Assembly (NCBI GenBank): GCA_015179025.1 | Contig: WHUX01000013.1 | Location: 558,001 to 622,000, forward strand | Direction: 5' to 3' | Length of the DNA: 64,000 bases | Source of the DNA: Terfezia claveryi | Taxonomy: Eukaryota > Ascomycota > Pezizomycetes > Pezizales > Pezizaceae | In this document: positions 10,764-23,600 of the stretch, one piece after another | Layout of the letters: each line of letters opens with the position of its first letter | Numbering within the stretch: position 1 is the stretch's first letter | Translations under genes and position numbers: made by a program | The notes under the pieces: model-generated | The model's input: the letters and a program-made list of their open reading frames with translations, nothing else | Told to the model about the DNA's origin: nothing | The model's database searches: none

Positions 10764-13700
10764 ATGCCAAACTTCATGTGGCCTCCACCCTTCCTCCCTC
10801 CCCCAATTCCGATTCAACCCCCGCCAGTTGCAATGCCGGATCTACAGTGGGTTCCCATGCCAGGTCTTCTGATATGATAGAGAGAAGGTTGCTAATAGAA
10901 TGTAGCTTCTTCCCTATTCCTCCCCATCCTGGCATGGCTGTCGTATGTGCACCGGTGCCATTGCCTATGCCTATGCAAACAACAGAACTTACGTCTGCAG
11001 CGGTGCCCCTCGCACCCACCCTCACTCCGGCACGACAGCATAAACCTATCGAAACAGGATATCACACAATGACGACTACCACTTTTATACCCGTTGGTAC
11101 ACTTGCAGAGACATGTTATCAGAAGCTTGACAAACCAATGGTTAAGGATAAAGAAACGCATTCGATTGTTACCAATAACCCATTGAACACCTCCGAGAAG
11201 CCTCCAGCTGCAGAGCCAGGGAAAAAACCTGAAAAATCAACCCCGCCAGCACCAATCCCCATCCACCCTCAAGCTCCAGTGCAGAAAAAGCAAAGGGAGG
11301 AACGGTACTACCACCACCACACTCATTGCTACACAAACCCCGCTGTTAGGTATGACAGGGCCGGAAGGAAGGGAGTCTCTAGTCCTAGCACTAAGGAAGA
11401 GGAATGCAACTCAGGGCATATCAAAACTCAGGAAAAACAGAAGGAATCAGAAGTGACGAAGGGCCCAGAGAATTGTGAGGCTCCTACAGAGCTTAAGGCA
11501 CTGGAGAAGGAGGGGGAAACGAAAGTTTACTCTTCAGAGAGCAATCACCTGATTTCAGAAGCTGTTAAAGCAAACGACAATCACCATCATTATTATTATA
11601 CTCAAGGAGCTGCCTATGCATTTCCGTCCCCAATTTCGGCTCAAGCAAACCTTGCCTCTCATACAGAGTACCAAACCACATTACAAACCCTTGCCGAGAT
11701 GCAGGACGCTATTAGAAATCTTCAGCTAGCACAGGCTGCTCTGACGTCCCGAGTGACGGAGGTTGATCATGAAGTACAGTCGCCACCATCTGAAAGCCAA
11801 ATATCTCCTGAAAATGTACAGCATGGACCAGAATTAGATGCCGGCTTTCACATAACCGCGGCAGGATGTGAGAATGCTAAGCCAGAAAAGCCAAAAGCCA
11901 CATCCCCAGAGGCTACCCCCCCTGTGCAATCAACAAACCCGACTAATGAGCCTGCTCAACCCACACTTCCTGAGTCTCGGTATCGGGTACCTTGCCCTCA
12001 CGGATGCGCTCCATTCCCTCATGAGGATTTGGGCCCTCCACTCTATATGCAATTTCCTAGGCCATTCGGGGGTCTTCCTCCTCACCAACCCGGCTTCAAC
12101 TATTCGGCAACTTATCAAGCAGCCGGGGGGAATTCACCGGGTTATCCATACACTCAAGGTGGTACTTACCGTGGTATACCAATGAACCCGAACAATCGAG
12201 TACGTAGAAGTCCTAGAAGAAAGAGTGGTCATAAACGCACTTATGGTGAATCTGAAGACTCATCTTCAGAAGGAGAAAGTTATTACACTAGAGCCTCCAG
12301 GAGTGCTAGTGTCGGGGAAAACAGGTCTCGTGGTCATCACACCGGTGAGTAATTTTTTCTGTATATTTGTGGCTTCACCACATATTTTCAATTTTCTTCA
12401 CCCCTGCTTCGATCACTACTGCTTCTCATAGGATTTCCAACTTGAAAGTTCAATACAGTTGCATGCCACAACAGTAACTGTTAGCAGAGCATCCAGCAAT
12501 AATTGTATCTGTTCAAATACTTCTACTAGTAGGACGTTTGTTTCTGTCTTGCTTTTCCACATCTCGCTCATATTCTCTTTTTTGCATCAGTTCTGAAACA
12601 TGTCAGGATGGCAGTTAGTCAAATACGATGTTAAATTACTTCTCCATACTTTCTGTTTAATCTCGTAGCAAAATAAGACATGTGTTCATACCTGTGTACA
12701 CCCCTCGCTGGTGATATGTGACCCTATTTGCTGATATATAGGGAATTTGGTGTAGTTTTCCCGGAGCCAAAGAGTCCACCACCGAAGAAAGACGAAGCCC
12801 GTTCAAAAGCGCCTAATTTAGAAGCTCGCAAAACTCCCAGAGTTGCGTTTGCAATTCCTGTATCGACACAGTCTAATATCAACCACTGTACTCCAAATCT
12901 GTTATCGACGTCTTCCTCCTCGTCGTCTTCATCATATTCCTCATCCTGTGCTTCCTCTAGCCCCTCATCTAGTTCCTCCTCGTGTTCATATTCCGAAGGA
13001 ATTGCATTTCCACAAGGGGGCATCTCGAATGAGAGAAAGAGGGAAATGAAGAGCACTGATAGATCCGAGTCTGGAAGTGGCTCAGACACCACCGACACTT
13101 GTCATGAGAAAACTGCAAGTGTCGAGAGCACTGTGGCTTTGGCCAAAAATACTGTCACAAACGTTGCTGCAAAATTTTCAGATAGCATCAGAACTGCCGC
13201 CGTGAAGGTACGAAGTGAATTAGAAGATCCTACCAAAGAAACTCAGGTGGCCACTGAAGTCACTGCCTCAGGTCAGAATGGGAAACTTACAACAGAGCCC
13301 GATAGGAGTGGTGTTGCTGTGGAGACTGACTTGCAAACTCATATTGCGTCTATTTCTGAGGACAAAATCCCCGAGCCAACTTCTACGTGTGAGACTACAG
13401 CTCACCTATCTGTTTCCGAACAGCCTCCCACCCCTCCGGCACCACCGGCACCTCCTCCGAAGAATATGACTATTGTCGGGTTGGAAAGTGACCAGTATAT
13501 CTCAGGAGAAGAGAGCAATACCGAAGGTCTAGACGCAGGTCTATCACAAATGGTTGAAAAAGATCCTGTTACGCCACTCCTTCTACCTATCGCACAGAAT
13601 AAACATAAGCACAGATGTGACTGCCAGTGCTGTGAGGAGAGAAGGGAGAAACGGGGAAAGCGTAACGATACAGGGAAGGAGAAGGGAAGGAAGAAGAGGG

Positions 13701-15013
13701 AAAAAAGCAAAAAAAAGAGTTCAAAAAAGAAGCACATTGATTCTGGCTGCCATATCTGCAAGATTGAAAGGGTTCCGGGAACTCAGGCGCTATTTCAGGT
13801 TCACGAAAAGAAGTTTGCGGAAAGGACTGAGAGCAGGGGCAGCATATTACGAGATATGGCACTCGGGGCATGCGCAGGGGGGCTTGGCTATCTTGTTGGG
13901 ACGATGGTCAATCGTAAGCAGACAAAAAAGAAAGAAGAGAAAAAAAGTACTAGCCCATTCAAGCTCTTCGGTATTAATATGAGCAAAATTGCAGGTGAAG
14001 AGGTTGCACACAGGTTGGCGCAGAAACCTGAGGTTAGCGATAACGATGGTATCTATAAACTATCGGAAATCCCACCGACGCCTGCACCGCCTGAGGGCTA
14101 TGTCTTACCAGCTGCAAATGCAAAGCCTGTTTATCCAGGGTGGAATGATGAACTGCCGAATATTGTTGTGAGCGAAAGAGTGTCTTCCCCAACTGACCTG
14201 AAGCAGGCACGTTCTAGAGCTACAGCCGCTCACCCGGAACGTCCCCACCGACACCGCCATCATCATCGCGAGTACCACGAGAGTAAAGCATACAAACAAA
14301 AAGCCGGTACTTATACGATTGGTTTGCCGAAAGAAACACTCTTGGGACTAGGTGGTGAAGGAGAAAACAAGGAAATAAATGTAAACCTTGTTATGCATAT
14401 GAAGAATGGAAAAGGAGAGTGGGTTGCTATGGAGAAGGGGAGGCAGGGAGGTGCTGCAGCTTTTCCAGTAGTAGCAAACGATAGTCACACGAGTGGAGCT
14501 TTTATGTGCGGAGCACTACATGGTTTTACGGTCGATCGTAAAGCACTATCCCCGCCAGGAAAATTAGTAGCGGGGACAACTATTGAGAGGAAGAAAACCC
14601 CCTATCCTCCTGCAGTTTACATTGAATCAGATGTTTCTGAACTCTCAACCCCTTCTTTTCTTCCCGCGCGGGTCCATCGTTACTCTGACGTCTCGAAACT
14701 CGAATCGCCATTCCTCCCTACGGCTACCCCGCCTGCCTTTCCTCCACCACACAACCAGTACGCACAAGCCCAGCCACAGCTATCGAAGATTACGGACCTC
14801 CCATTTCCACCAAGACAGCACGATCGTAGAAGGGTCTGCTTTCAACAATCCTCAGTCCTGAAACAACACCAGAAACAGACCTTTGAGCTACCTCCCGACA
14901 GCGATGAAAGTGAGTGGTGGAGGAGTGGGGGGAGTGGAGAGGAAGGGGGTGTAGAATTGAATACTGGTAAGGGAATGGGGGTTGTGGATCCACCGTTGAG
15001 GAGGAGGATTTAA
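10764..15013 (+). CDS. Large low-complexity protein with His/Tyr clusters, Ser-rich and Cys patches; unknown function
   Basis: Proposed exons are 10764-10846, 10906-12344 and 12756-15013, giving 1259 residues. Intron 1 (59 bases) has GTGGGT, a GCTAAT branch and a TGTAG end. Intron 2 (411 bases) has GTGAGT and TGTAG. The first exon gives a Pro/Met-rich start (MPNFMWPPPFLPPP). Exon 2 encodes HHHTHCYTN-type and NHHHYYYTQ clusters and a short heptad-like stretch near 11700. Exon 3 encodes a long Ser run (about 12900-12985), then CDCQCC and GCHIC cysteine patches either side of a Lys/Arg block (13610-13760), and a Gly/Ala-rich hydrophobic stretch (about 13857-13910) that could insert in a membrane. 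I know no family with this layout. The 5' end is the weakest part: frame 10517-10905 is also open. The two large exons are strongly supported by 1.4 and 2.3 kb of open frame joined in phase. Confidence 0.75.
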
Positions 15014-16361
15014 GATTGATTGATGACCTGGGCTGTAATTGGGGAACAGTGGATGGGGGGTTATATATGGCTTCTCTTCCTTTCAATAGCAGATTTTCTT
15101 GCTTTCACTATCATGACCATGAATAGTTCGTTAATATAAAGCCTCGGTTTCTTGCTTCTCTGGTTTTCGCATTCTAGCTTGGACGCTGTTGGGTGGGGAC
15201 TTCGTATGACGGGATATATATCATGTTCCTGGTACATATCATAGGTTCCTTTAGTGTCTGATATAGATTGCCTGCGTTTGCTGCAAATATATAGGCTGCT
15301 TTATGTAGCTGCTGGCTCTCTAATCCGCTCTCATTATATTCCAATTCCAACCGTGCATACAAGACCCACTCCACTGGAAGATGACCACCACCACATCGAT
15401 TTTGAACTTGCCCCAAATACCACTACAAAAAAGGAGTATGCTGAACGGGATAGCGGCAACCTGGGAGGATCTGGATTCGGCACATGGAGGAGGATGAGAA
15501 GTACTTCGGCACTCTGTATTTTTTTTTTTTTCTTTTTAAATGAATTAAAAAAAGAAAAACAGACTAGGCTGGTTATAGTCCGAAAAAAATTGCGCCAAGC
15601 TTTAAAAATGGAACTGACTACCAGGTTAGGCCGGATACCTACCAACATTACCCATATCCATCCAGGTAGACTACCATCCAGGTTGGGTGCCATCAAGTAA
15701 GTTACAGCCCGACAAAAAAAAAAAAGGATTTCACACACACATCTAATTTGAATTCGCACTGTAACTACATACTGTACCTCTTATCTTTTTTTTTTTTTTT
15801 TTGCGCCTCAACACCTAAACTCCATTTTTTTGGTTACAAATAAACGAAAATGTCTAATCTAACGACTGACTACATATACAATCTCAAATCCCAAACAAAA
15901 AAATCCCAGTGAATCCCCAAAAATAAAAATAAAAATGCAAAAAAAAAAAAAACCCCAAAAAAAACCCAAAAAGAAAAAAAAAAACCAGAAATAAAAAAAT
16001 TAAAAAAACCCAAGGACGACAACAAAAAAAAAAAAAAAAAAAAACTTAGTCTATCAAGGGCTATGAAGTTCCAAACGAGCGAGCCAGTTTCCACCAGTTA
16101 CAAACAAACCCCTTCCCAAAGGAATGAAAACTAACCCATAGCCCAGAAAAATCGCCCAAAAGACTGAAAATCATGTAAAAGAACGATACAACCCATGAAA
16201 TTTAGTAAAAAAACCCAAATGAACCCACATATAACCAATAAACCAATGAACATTAGTATTAACATAGATTTATATTTTTCTTTTTTTCCAATTTCTGTTG
16301 GAGGCCCATATCATATACAAACCACTGCACCTAAGCCGCTGAAGAAACCGGAGTGACAGTG
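15014..16361. other. Convergent intergenic region, A/T-homopolymer-rich
   Basis: This separates the 3' ends of two converging genes. It holds long T runs (about 15520-15540 and 15787-15803) and a strongly A-rich block at 15888-16044 containing several A10-A20 runs. Open frames here are products of the homopolymers. AT-rich 3' ends and polyadenylation sequence are expected here, but no single site can be named. Confidence 0.5.
15888..16044. repeat. A-rich low-complexity block
   Basis: About 157 bases of A runs interrupted by CCC or single bases on the plus strand, read as T-rich on the minus strand. No unit length is regular enough to call a microsatellite. Confidence 0.7.
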
Positions 16362-18397
16362 CTAGCCGTCGCTGAAGGTGGTATTATCGTCCTGAACGTA
16401 AAAGCTGGATATGTAAGGAATGTAGAAACCTATCATTGCAATCAGCGATCCCCAGTAGCAAAAGAGGGAGGCATGGGGACGAACAGAAGTTGTGGTGGGC
16501 TGGGGTGCCGTGATAGGGGAAAGGTTCTGTAGGGTTAGCATCAATTTCTTGCTCGACAAGCAAATGCTGCAAGTAATCAATTCCAAGGCGGGGGGAAGGT
16601 TGGGGGGGGGGGGTGTGTTTACCGGGTACGAGGCCTGAGTGGATGTAGGCAAAGGAGGCAGCGCGGCTGGAGTCTACACATTTAATAGATTCGCGCATTA
16701 GTTATCTTCCCCATACTAACAAAAAAACAACCCATCACATCACAATTCGCCTCCACTCCTTCCTCTTTTCCCCTTCTATCCCCAAATTGCCCTGAATACT
16801 GCTCTAAATAATCACTATAACTAGGGCCATATCTTACATTACCAATTCCTCCCCCAGCATACCCTCCCGTGGGTGCCGCATACTGTGCAACTTGATACGC
16901 GCCAAAATTATAGCCGCTGATCCCCGCCGCTGAATAAGCGTATTGCAGCCCACTGCCCCCAGTTGGCTGAGGGGCTTGGGTCTGGTAGTAGATACCGGAT
17001 TGCTGGGCAAGTTGGGCCATTTGACCGAGTGCTGGGTCTTCATCGTCAATGGTTGCGGGATACCTGAACCCCGGAGCGGCGCCGCCGTAGTATTGCTGTC
17101 GGCTATCGCCTGGGGGGGCGTGTTGGGATGGCTTTGTGTAGCTGGTACTGGGGTTGGCGACACCGGCAGCTTGATATCCACTAGGTTGAGCATATCCACT
17201 CGGAGCAGCCACACCGGGTGGGCGTGCACCACTGGGACTAATTGAAAGGGTTCCACTCGGGGAAGCTACACCAGCAACTCGGACCGGGCCAGAGTATCCA
17301 CTGGGGCTCGCATACCCGCTTGGGGCTGCATAGCCACTTTGAGCGGCATACCTGCTTGGAGGATACCCGCTCGGTGCGGCAATTCCTGCGGCTTGATATC
17401 CACTAGGTCGAGCGTAACCAGTGGCAGCAGCTCGGGCCGGACCAGAGTATCCACTGGGGCTCGCATATCCGCTTGGGGCCGCATAGCCACTTGGAGCATG
17501 CCCGCTCGGTGCGGCAATTCCTGCGGCTTGATATCCACTAGGTCGAGCGTATCCCGTGGGAACACCAGCAGCTCGGGCCGGACCAGAGTATCCACTGGGG
17601 CTCGCGTATCCGCTGGGGGCCGCATAACCACTTGGAGCATGCCCGCTCGGTGCAGCAATTCCCGCGGCTTGAATATTGGCAGCTTGATATCCGCTAGGCT
17701 GGGCATATCCACTGGCAGCAGCAACACCACCCCGGCTCAGATATCCGCTTGGGGCAGCATAGCCACTTGGAGCGGCAACCCCCGGGGCTTGAATATTGGC
17801 CGCTTTATATCCACTGGGGCTCGCGTGTCCGCTTTGGGCCGCATAGCCAGTTGGAGCATGCCCGCTCGGTGCAGCAATTCCCACGGCTTGAATATTGGCA
17901 GCTTGATATCCACTTGGTTGCGCATATCCAGCATATCCGCTTGGAGCATACCCACTTGGTGCGGCAACCCCCGGGGCTTGAACATTAGCAGCTTTATATC
18001 CGGTTGGAGAAGTATATCCACTTGGGGCATAGCCACTCGGGCCAACGATGCCAGCAGCTTGTATTGGATTCGAATGTCCACTGGGACTCGCATAGCCACT
18101 TGGTGCAGCTATCCCGACGGTTGTTGCTGGTGCTGTGATAGTGGTAGTTCGGGTGTATGTAACCGGGCCTGTTCCTGTGCCGCTGATGGTCAGAGTATGC
18201 GTGGTGCTACATATTCACAGCTACAAGTCAGCATCAAATCCACTATAATCAGTTTACTTATGGCTTTCTCACGTATGAGTCGTATACGACGTACTCCCCA
18301 AACCCGTGGGAGATACCCCCTGAGGAGCAGCTAAGATTGCAGCTGAACCACTACTGACAAGCAGTAGGGCCAGTTTGATCAACGAGGTGTTTTGCAT
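16362..18397 (-). CDS. Secreted PSGY-repeat protein with predicted C-terminal membrane segment
   Basis: Four exons on the minus strand: 18397-18273, 18206-16721, 16673-16623 and 16526-16362, giving 608 residues. Introns are 66 bases (GTGAGA...TGTAG), 47 bases (GTTAGT, ACTAATG branch, TGTAG) and 96 bases (GTAAAC, GATGCTAAC branch, CTACAG). The start MQNTSLIKLALLLVSS is a clear signal peptide. A Thr-rich stretch follows, then about 330 residues of degenerate [A/S]PSGY[A] repeats with QAA(N)IQ spacers, including three near-copies of a roughly 43-residue unit (about 17250-17720). After that come a Gly/Tyr/Gln-rich part, a Pro/Thr stalk and a hydrophobic segment (SLIAMIGFYIPYISSFYV) with a short acidic tail. 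It is probably a cell-surface or wall protein with an extended repeat stalk. No enzymatic domain is visible. The exact family is not recognised, and a GPI anchor is less likely because of the polar tail. Confidence 0.8.
17250..17720 (-). repeat. Coding tandem repeats inside the PSGY protein
   Basis: Three adjacent near-copies of a unit of about 130 bases encode IAAPSGHAPSGYAAPSGY, followed by SPSGYSGP-A/V-R and an ARPSGYQAAG spacer. The shorter PSGY unit continues on both sides. High identity between units suggests recent expansion by slippage or unequal exchange, and copy number is likely to vary between strains. Confidence 0.75.
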
Positions 18398-19141
18398 CCT
18401 CGCCGATTAAAAGAGGGAGGTAGGGCCTAAACGGATGCTGTTGATTATATCGAGCGATTGGTCTGAGTTAAGGAACTGTAATAAATGGATGTATCTTAGA
18501 GCGATTGATCTTCTGATTTCACAGAGAGAGAAAAAGAGAGAGAGGTGCAAAGACGGAAAGATCAATCAGTATATATACCCCATCATGTCCTTGATGTGGA
18601 CCTCGACCCGCACTCCTCAAGCAGTGGATCCAGAGTTATCATTGATTGCAAGTCGTCGAAGTAATGGTTACTTCAAGTCCTCCACTTCCCGTTTGTTTCG
18701 TTTTCTTTGGTTATACCCGTCAATGATTTATCTTCTTCCATTTGCCGCCCCAATCTCCAGTGGAGCCCGGAGAGTCGTATCTCACCGGCTGAGGATCCAA
18801 AATTCTCTTGGAGCCCACAAGACGGGATCCACTGAATGCATTTTTCTTTCGTTGTGGAGTGCAGTGTCGTCAACATCACCATGGCAATGGTAGGCTGTGG
18901 AACCCATGAGGCATGAGTTACGTTGATGGGGCCTCATGACGTCTCAAGGACACTCGCGGAGGTTAATTCAATCCCATGTAAATTACTGGCTTTAAACTTC
19001 GCCTTTTACCACAATCTCCCGAAATCCGGCAGGTCAAAACCATACACACGCCTTCAGTGAGTCCCAAGTTCGCCTCAACTTCAAATACGAGCATACAATT
19101 TCTGATCATTCCCTTTCAGCCTGAGACCGTTCGGCACACCA
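18398..19141. other. Intergenic region between divergent genes
   Basis: This is the presumed shared upstream region of the PSGY gene (minus) and the 70-residue gene (plus). It contains GAGAGAAAAAGAGAGAGAGG (about 18524-18543) and TATATATAC (about 18570), usable as core promoter sequence in either direction. The 152-codon plus frame at 18435-18893 has no domain and overlaps this promoter region, so I do not call it. Confidence 0.4.
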
Positions 19142-19354
19142 ATGTCAACAAAAATCAAATCCACGTTCACATCCAAAAACCTCCAAAATGGAAAAGAACC
19201 TGTCAACGTACCTCACCCCGCCACCTCTACCACCGTCACCACACAGATCCGTCCAGAAAACAAATCTGAAAATAATTGGGCGAATGAACCAATTCGAGTC
19301 ATTCGAGAAAGGGTCAAGAAGATTAAGGCTGCGTTGGGGACAGTGAACTTCTAA
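19142..19354 (+). CDS. Small hypothetical protein, 70 residues
   Basis: The ATG has a good fungal context (CACCAATGTC). The single exon encodes a Lys/Asn/Thr-rich, probably disordered N-terminus and a basic amphipathic C-terminal stretch, IRVIRERVKKIKAAL. There is no signal peptide. It converges with the 301-residue gene to its right, 394 bases away. I do not recognise the family. It could also be the last exon of a gene whose upstream exons I missed. Confidence 0.4.
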   Translation: MSTKIKSTFTSKNLQNGKEPVNVPHPATSTTVTTQIRPENKSENNWANEPIRVIRERVKKIKAALGTVNF

Positions 19355-19748
19355 GATTGTTAAAAGATTTCCAACGTCAATTTAAGGACCAGTTTTAGGG
19401 CAACAGCCTATTTATATTCTTTCTTTTACTCAAGTATCATACATGCACAATCAACTATTCTATCTTTTGAATCAACGGGAATACCCGAATCTCTAAGCAT
19501 AGACAACAAAAGACCTAACGGATTATATCCAACTTTACGAGAATAACCCCGAAAGAGTGCTGCGCGTTTTCCAAACGACTTGGAATGACACACAGATATA
19601 ATATATCCCAGCGATTTCAACCGGAGAAGAACGTAGTGGACAGGATATTGCATCCATCCGCTATTCCCATCGGGTCCTTGGTTTAGAAAATTAGCTGAAG
19701 TTGAAAGGACGGCAAACAGAACTCTGAGCACTCACATGCACTCGATCC

Positions 19749-20654
19749 TCAAGCATCGACATCAAGCACAAATTTAACAGGTACAAACTGACCCTTCTCC
19801 TGACCCTCAGTCTCCCTCTCAGTGTTAGCATCTCCCTCTGTTCTCTTTTCACCCTCCATCTTGGTGTTATGCCCTAAATCATCCTCCAACCCTGGTGCTC
19901 TCCCTCCCCTCAGCCCAACCAATCTCTTCCCAACACCAGAATTCCTCAACCCACCACCCTCCCTCTGCCCATCCATATCTCCGTAGAACCTCTCCCAGTT
20001 CCTGATCCTCATCTGATTCAACTCTCGGTACCTCTTTTGCCTCTCTTCCATACTTCCAAAGAACCCTGGAGTCCCTTGTAACTGCATTGTATACTCCCCT
20101 CCAGAAGAGAACGTAGCAGCAGCAAGATCTTCCTTCGTACGCTCGGCCTGGCTGAGGGAGAGGTTGAGTTTTGAGATACCAAAGTAACCACTGCCAGCAT
20201 CGTCGTAATCTTGCTGTCCTAGTCCATAGAAGCCAGGTTTATCCCGACCACTGGTAGCATAAGGCGTCGGAGGGGACCCGGGTGCTCGGACTCTTTGGTG
20301 TTGATATCCTCCTCCACTGAAACCCTTGTTTAAACGACGAGATGACCGTCCACTTCCAGGGCTACTCTGCATACTCCGCACCTTCTCAGGGGAGTTTGTA
20401 GGTGTGTAGCACGGTGCTGGGGCTCCAGCAGAACCTTTTCTGTTCTGCTTTGGTGGTGGGGGAGTGGTTCTGCTTCCCCAACGACGTTTTGAGGGGGAAG
20501 TGGGGGTCCCGCTGGGAGTACGGTGGCTTTGAGAAAGAGTGAGACTGGCCATGGGGCTGTAATCTGTAACGGTGTGGTTCCCAGTATCACTTTTCCTTGG
20601 GTTCTCTGTAAGGCTGGAGTAGGGGATAGGGTGTTGGGGAGTGTCTGAAGCCAT
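19749..20654 (-). CDS. Disordered fungal protein, 301 residues, unknown function
   Basis: A single continuous frame from an ATG at 20654 to a TAA at 19749. The first two thirds are Ser/Pro/Thr/Gly-rich with many SP and TP dipeptides, which suggests a phosphorylated, disordered protein. The most protein-like part is near residues 195-227, where GTPGFFGSMEERQKRYREL leads into a helical, aromatic-containing segment. The C-terminus is acidic and ends VPVKFVLDVDA. No signal peptide or membrane segment is present. A CT-rich tract upstream on the coding strand (about 20830-20870) resembles fungal promoter pyrimidine tracts. I do not recognise a named domain. Confidence 0.7.
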   Translation of the reverse strand: MASDTPQHPIPYSSLTENPRKSDTGNHTVTDYSPMASLTLSQSHRTPSGTPTSPSKRRWGSRTTPPPPKQNRKGSAGAPAPCYTPTNSPEKVRSMQSSPGSGRSSRRLNKGFSGGGYQHQRVRAPGSPPTPYATSGRDKPGFYGLGQQDYDDAGSGYFGISKLNLSLSQAERTKEDLAAATFSSGGEYTMQLQGTPGFFGSMEERQKRYRELNQMRIRNWERFYGDMDGQREGGGLRNSGVGKRLVGLRGGRAPGLEDDLGHNTKMEGEKRTEGDANTERETEGQEKGQFVPVKFVLDVDA

Positions 20655-23600
20655 GCGTATGAGTGTTGAGGGGGACGAAGGATGGACTGAGAAGAGACGT
20701 CGTAAGCAGGGAGGAGCTTGGCTTGTAATCTACAAGATACATACCACGATAGACGCCTAGAGCCAAAAAAATGAAAAAACCAAAATCCCACAGCTCGACC
20801 TGTGTGTAGGACTGCGTGAAGAGGTGAGAATAGAGAGAGAGAGAAGAAAGGCTCAGAGAGAAGAATATGGGATTCACCTATTCGTACCTATCCTTCCTCT
20901 TCAGGCAGTCCAGGCTTGGCGAGCATCCGAATAGAAGCACTACTCACTGTAGTTACAGATGCATACACTATATATACGTATATGTATGAGACGCATGCAT
21001 ACTGGTTATAATTAGGCACTACTAGTACCTGCCAAACCTGTCCGGTACATAAAAGTACGTCAATATCTCACCATTGTGCTCATTACCAGAGTATATATAT
21101 ATATCCTAATCTGCGTTGTGGATTGCGGATTTTTGTAGGATACTTTGGTATAGAAATAATTTAAAAAATAACTAATCCTATCAAACCTTATGGAAGAATA
21201 AAAACTAGCCAGATAGAATGGTATCTATCTATGGCATGGAATCTGAGCAGCCTGTTCCTCATCCTCTCGCACCAACCAGACTACGTTTTCTCCATAAAAA
21301 TCTAGCCCTCAATAACACTAGGGCTCAGGTCTACGGATATTCCTTTCATTCTGCGACTCATCTGAGCTCCTTGGCTTCATTATATTATCCAGGCCATTAA
21401 TATTGTTGAAACCTTAGTTTAATTCCCAGAGCAAGGACTCCCTTCTCCATAGAAAATACTTACTTAAACGCCATCCCCTTCTTATGCTTCTATACACGTT
21501 ACATCAGCTGAGGGTGAATCCGACCTTTCTCAGGGTAACCACAGCCGCCCTCGGCTTTCAAACTCCAAAGGCGTAGCGTCGTCTTGTCGATGACAGACAC
21601 GCATATAACTGAGTGCCTTGATGCGATTTGCGCAAAATAACTTCATAGACATTCCGGTTCCAGCTCCTCGAGCTCCCTCCCCCCGTAGCTAGGTATGCCG
21701 TGAGAGATCTAAGTCACATGGAGTTGCCGGCGTATTTATTCTTTGACCTTCTGGAGATCAATAACCTGAGTACCAAGCAGACCAAAAACTAAACCATCCT
21801 ATTGCAACCTATAAGGCGTAAGTTCCAGGAAGAGCAGGTTGAAATTCATTCACCAGTAGACATTCGACCTGTTGACCAGTACCTCAATCCCACTGAAGGG
21901 AAGGCTCGAATGAATGAAGGATGCCACAAGGCAGACTATAGCATTCATACCAGAAATTCGAAATGCTAAATTGAGGGCACAGCTTCATAGCCATATTCCG
22001 GCTTTTCGATTCCCTTTTGTTTTAGGAGGACTCCAGTCAGGCCTCGTGGGGTCCTCCGACATGAGTCGGTTAATGACAGCATGGGAGCGCCGCCTTTCTT
22101 GAGTTACATATATTTTTTGCTTTTCCGGATGGCTCCTTATGGTCCCCTTACTTGGACCGAATAGGAGTAATGAGTCTTTAAAAAAAAAATTAAAAAAAAA
22201 TAAAAAAAGCCATATTATAATTTCTAGCAACAATGAAGCAGATGTTCTCATGGTAATTTACTGGTAGCTAGCATAAAGGCACATGATGCTCAACCACTTT
22301 TAGAGAGCAATATGCAAGGGGTTTTTATTTACCTAACCGTGCATTCACATAAAGGCGCAGAAGGGGACATACTCATGAATTTCCTTTGTAGCAGGGATTT
22401 TTATACATATGGGGTTGCACCTGCACCCATCAGGGATTCCTGTGACCCTCTACATAGTGCTCACGAATAAAAGAAAATAATTTTAAAAAGATACCAGCCA
22501 TAGTTGACTTCCCATGAGATGTGACTTTTCTAGGAATACGTACGCGTAGGTCATTCCAACTTCCCTCATTATGTGAGGGTAACTCGAGTGAAATGAATCC
22601 CTCCGATTGCTAGCTGAGAAGAAGGCTTCAAAGCGACATGAAAACATAGAATCTTCTCCATGAATTGCCGTGCTGCCGTGCTAGACACAAGACATGTACG
22701 TTCGATGTTTACCATCCCTTTCCACTTAACCTATTGCATTGTGTTGAGGTCCCAAACCTAGTCAAGTGTTGGAATATATCCAATACAGCTGACCCTGCTG
22801 ATTGCATAGGGCCAGGGCCACATGACTTCGTGGCTATGGGAATGCTAAGGAGATACGTATACAGTGATATCTCGAACAAGAACTAGGGGTTTCTTAGGTT
22901 TCATATAACCAAGGTCACGTGAAAGGGATGCACTTGCCTAAATGGAATGAGCTTGTCTACTAACTTCAATATTTAGACTTAAATGCACTTCAACAGTATA
23001 TCAACCTTTAAGAAACGTGCATTTTTATATATATATCTAAACAGATATTAAAAAAACATGCCTATAACGAGACCTTCTTATTATTCCATGCAAATTTGGA
23101 CAGAATTCTTATATCGAGAGGTTTCTGATAACGAGACATCATTGTATACAAAGGTATTGATGAGAGTAAAAGCCCTGCACTAGGGATATTATGGTAGTGA
23201 CCTGCCGATCGTTAAGCAGTATGCATTATGTTCGCGGGAATTAGCCTCCGCGAGCGGCATAGGTACTACTCTGCCGCTCAAGATCTTCCCATTATTATTC
23301 AAGCGCGACGTATGTATACTCTCTCGTCCAAACCAGTGAGTAATACAGCTCTATAGATTTATACCTAGAATTCAGAGAACGTGGAATTTCAATCATACGT
23401 GAAGTTTACATTTTTCGATAAAACACCTTGATTAAAACTTACGGTCTATATTTATTATTCCCTTTGCAATATATACCCACCTCAGAGGTGGGCTTCGTAA
23501 AAGCTGAATTTTATTCTTCCACTCACTATGTTCTATGGAATCCTATTTTCTCCAGCGTCAGTAATCATCTCGTAGTCTTCAGTCTGGGCCCATGAATGGC

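Noticed and set aside
17339..18334. 331-codon plus-strand open frame
   Set aside because: It is the exact antisense of the PSGY repeats. The repeat keeps both strands free of stops, and the minus strand has the signal peptide and good introns.
18435..18893. 152-codon plus frame
   Set aside because: Lies in the promoter region of the PSGY gene and contains GA-repeat-derived residues; no domain.
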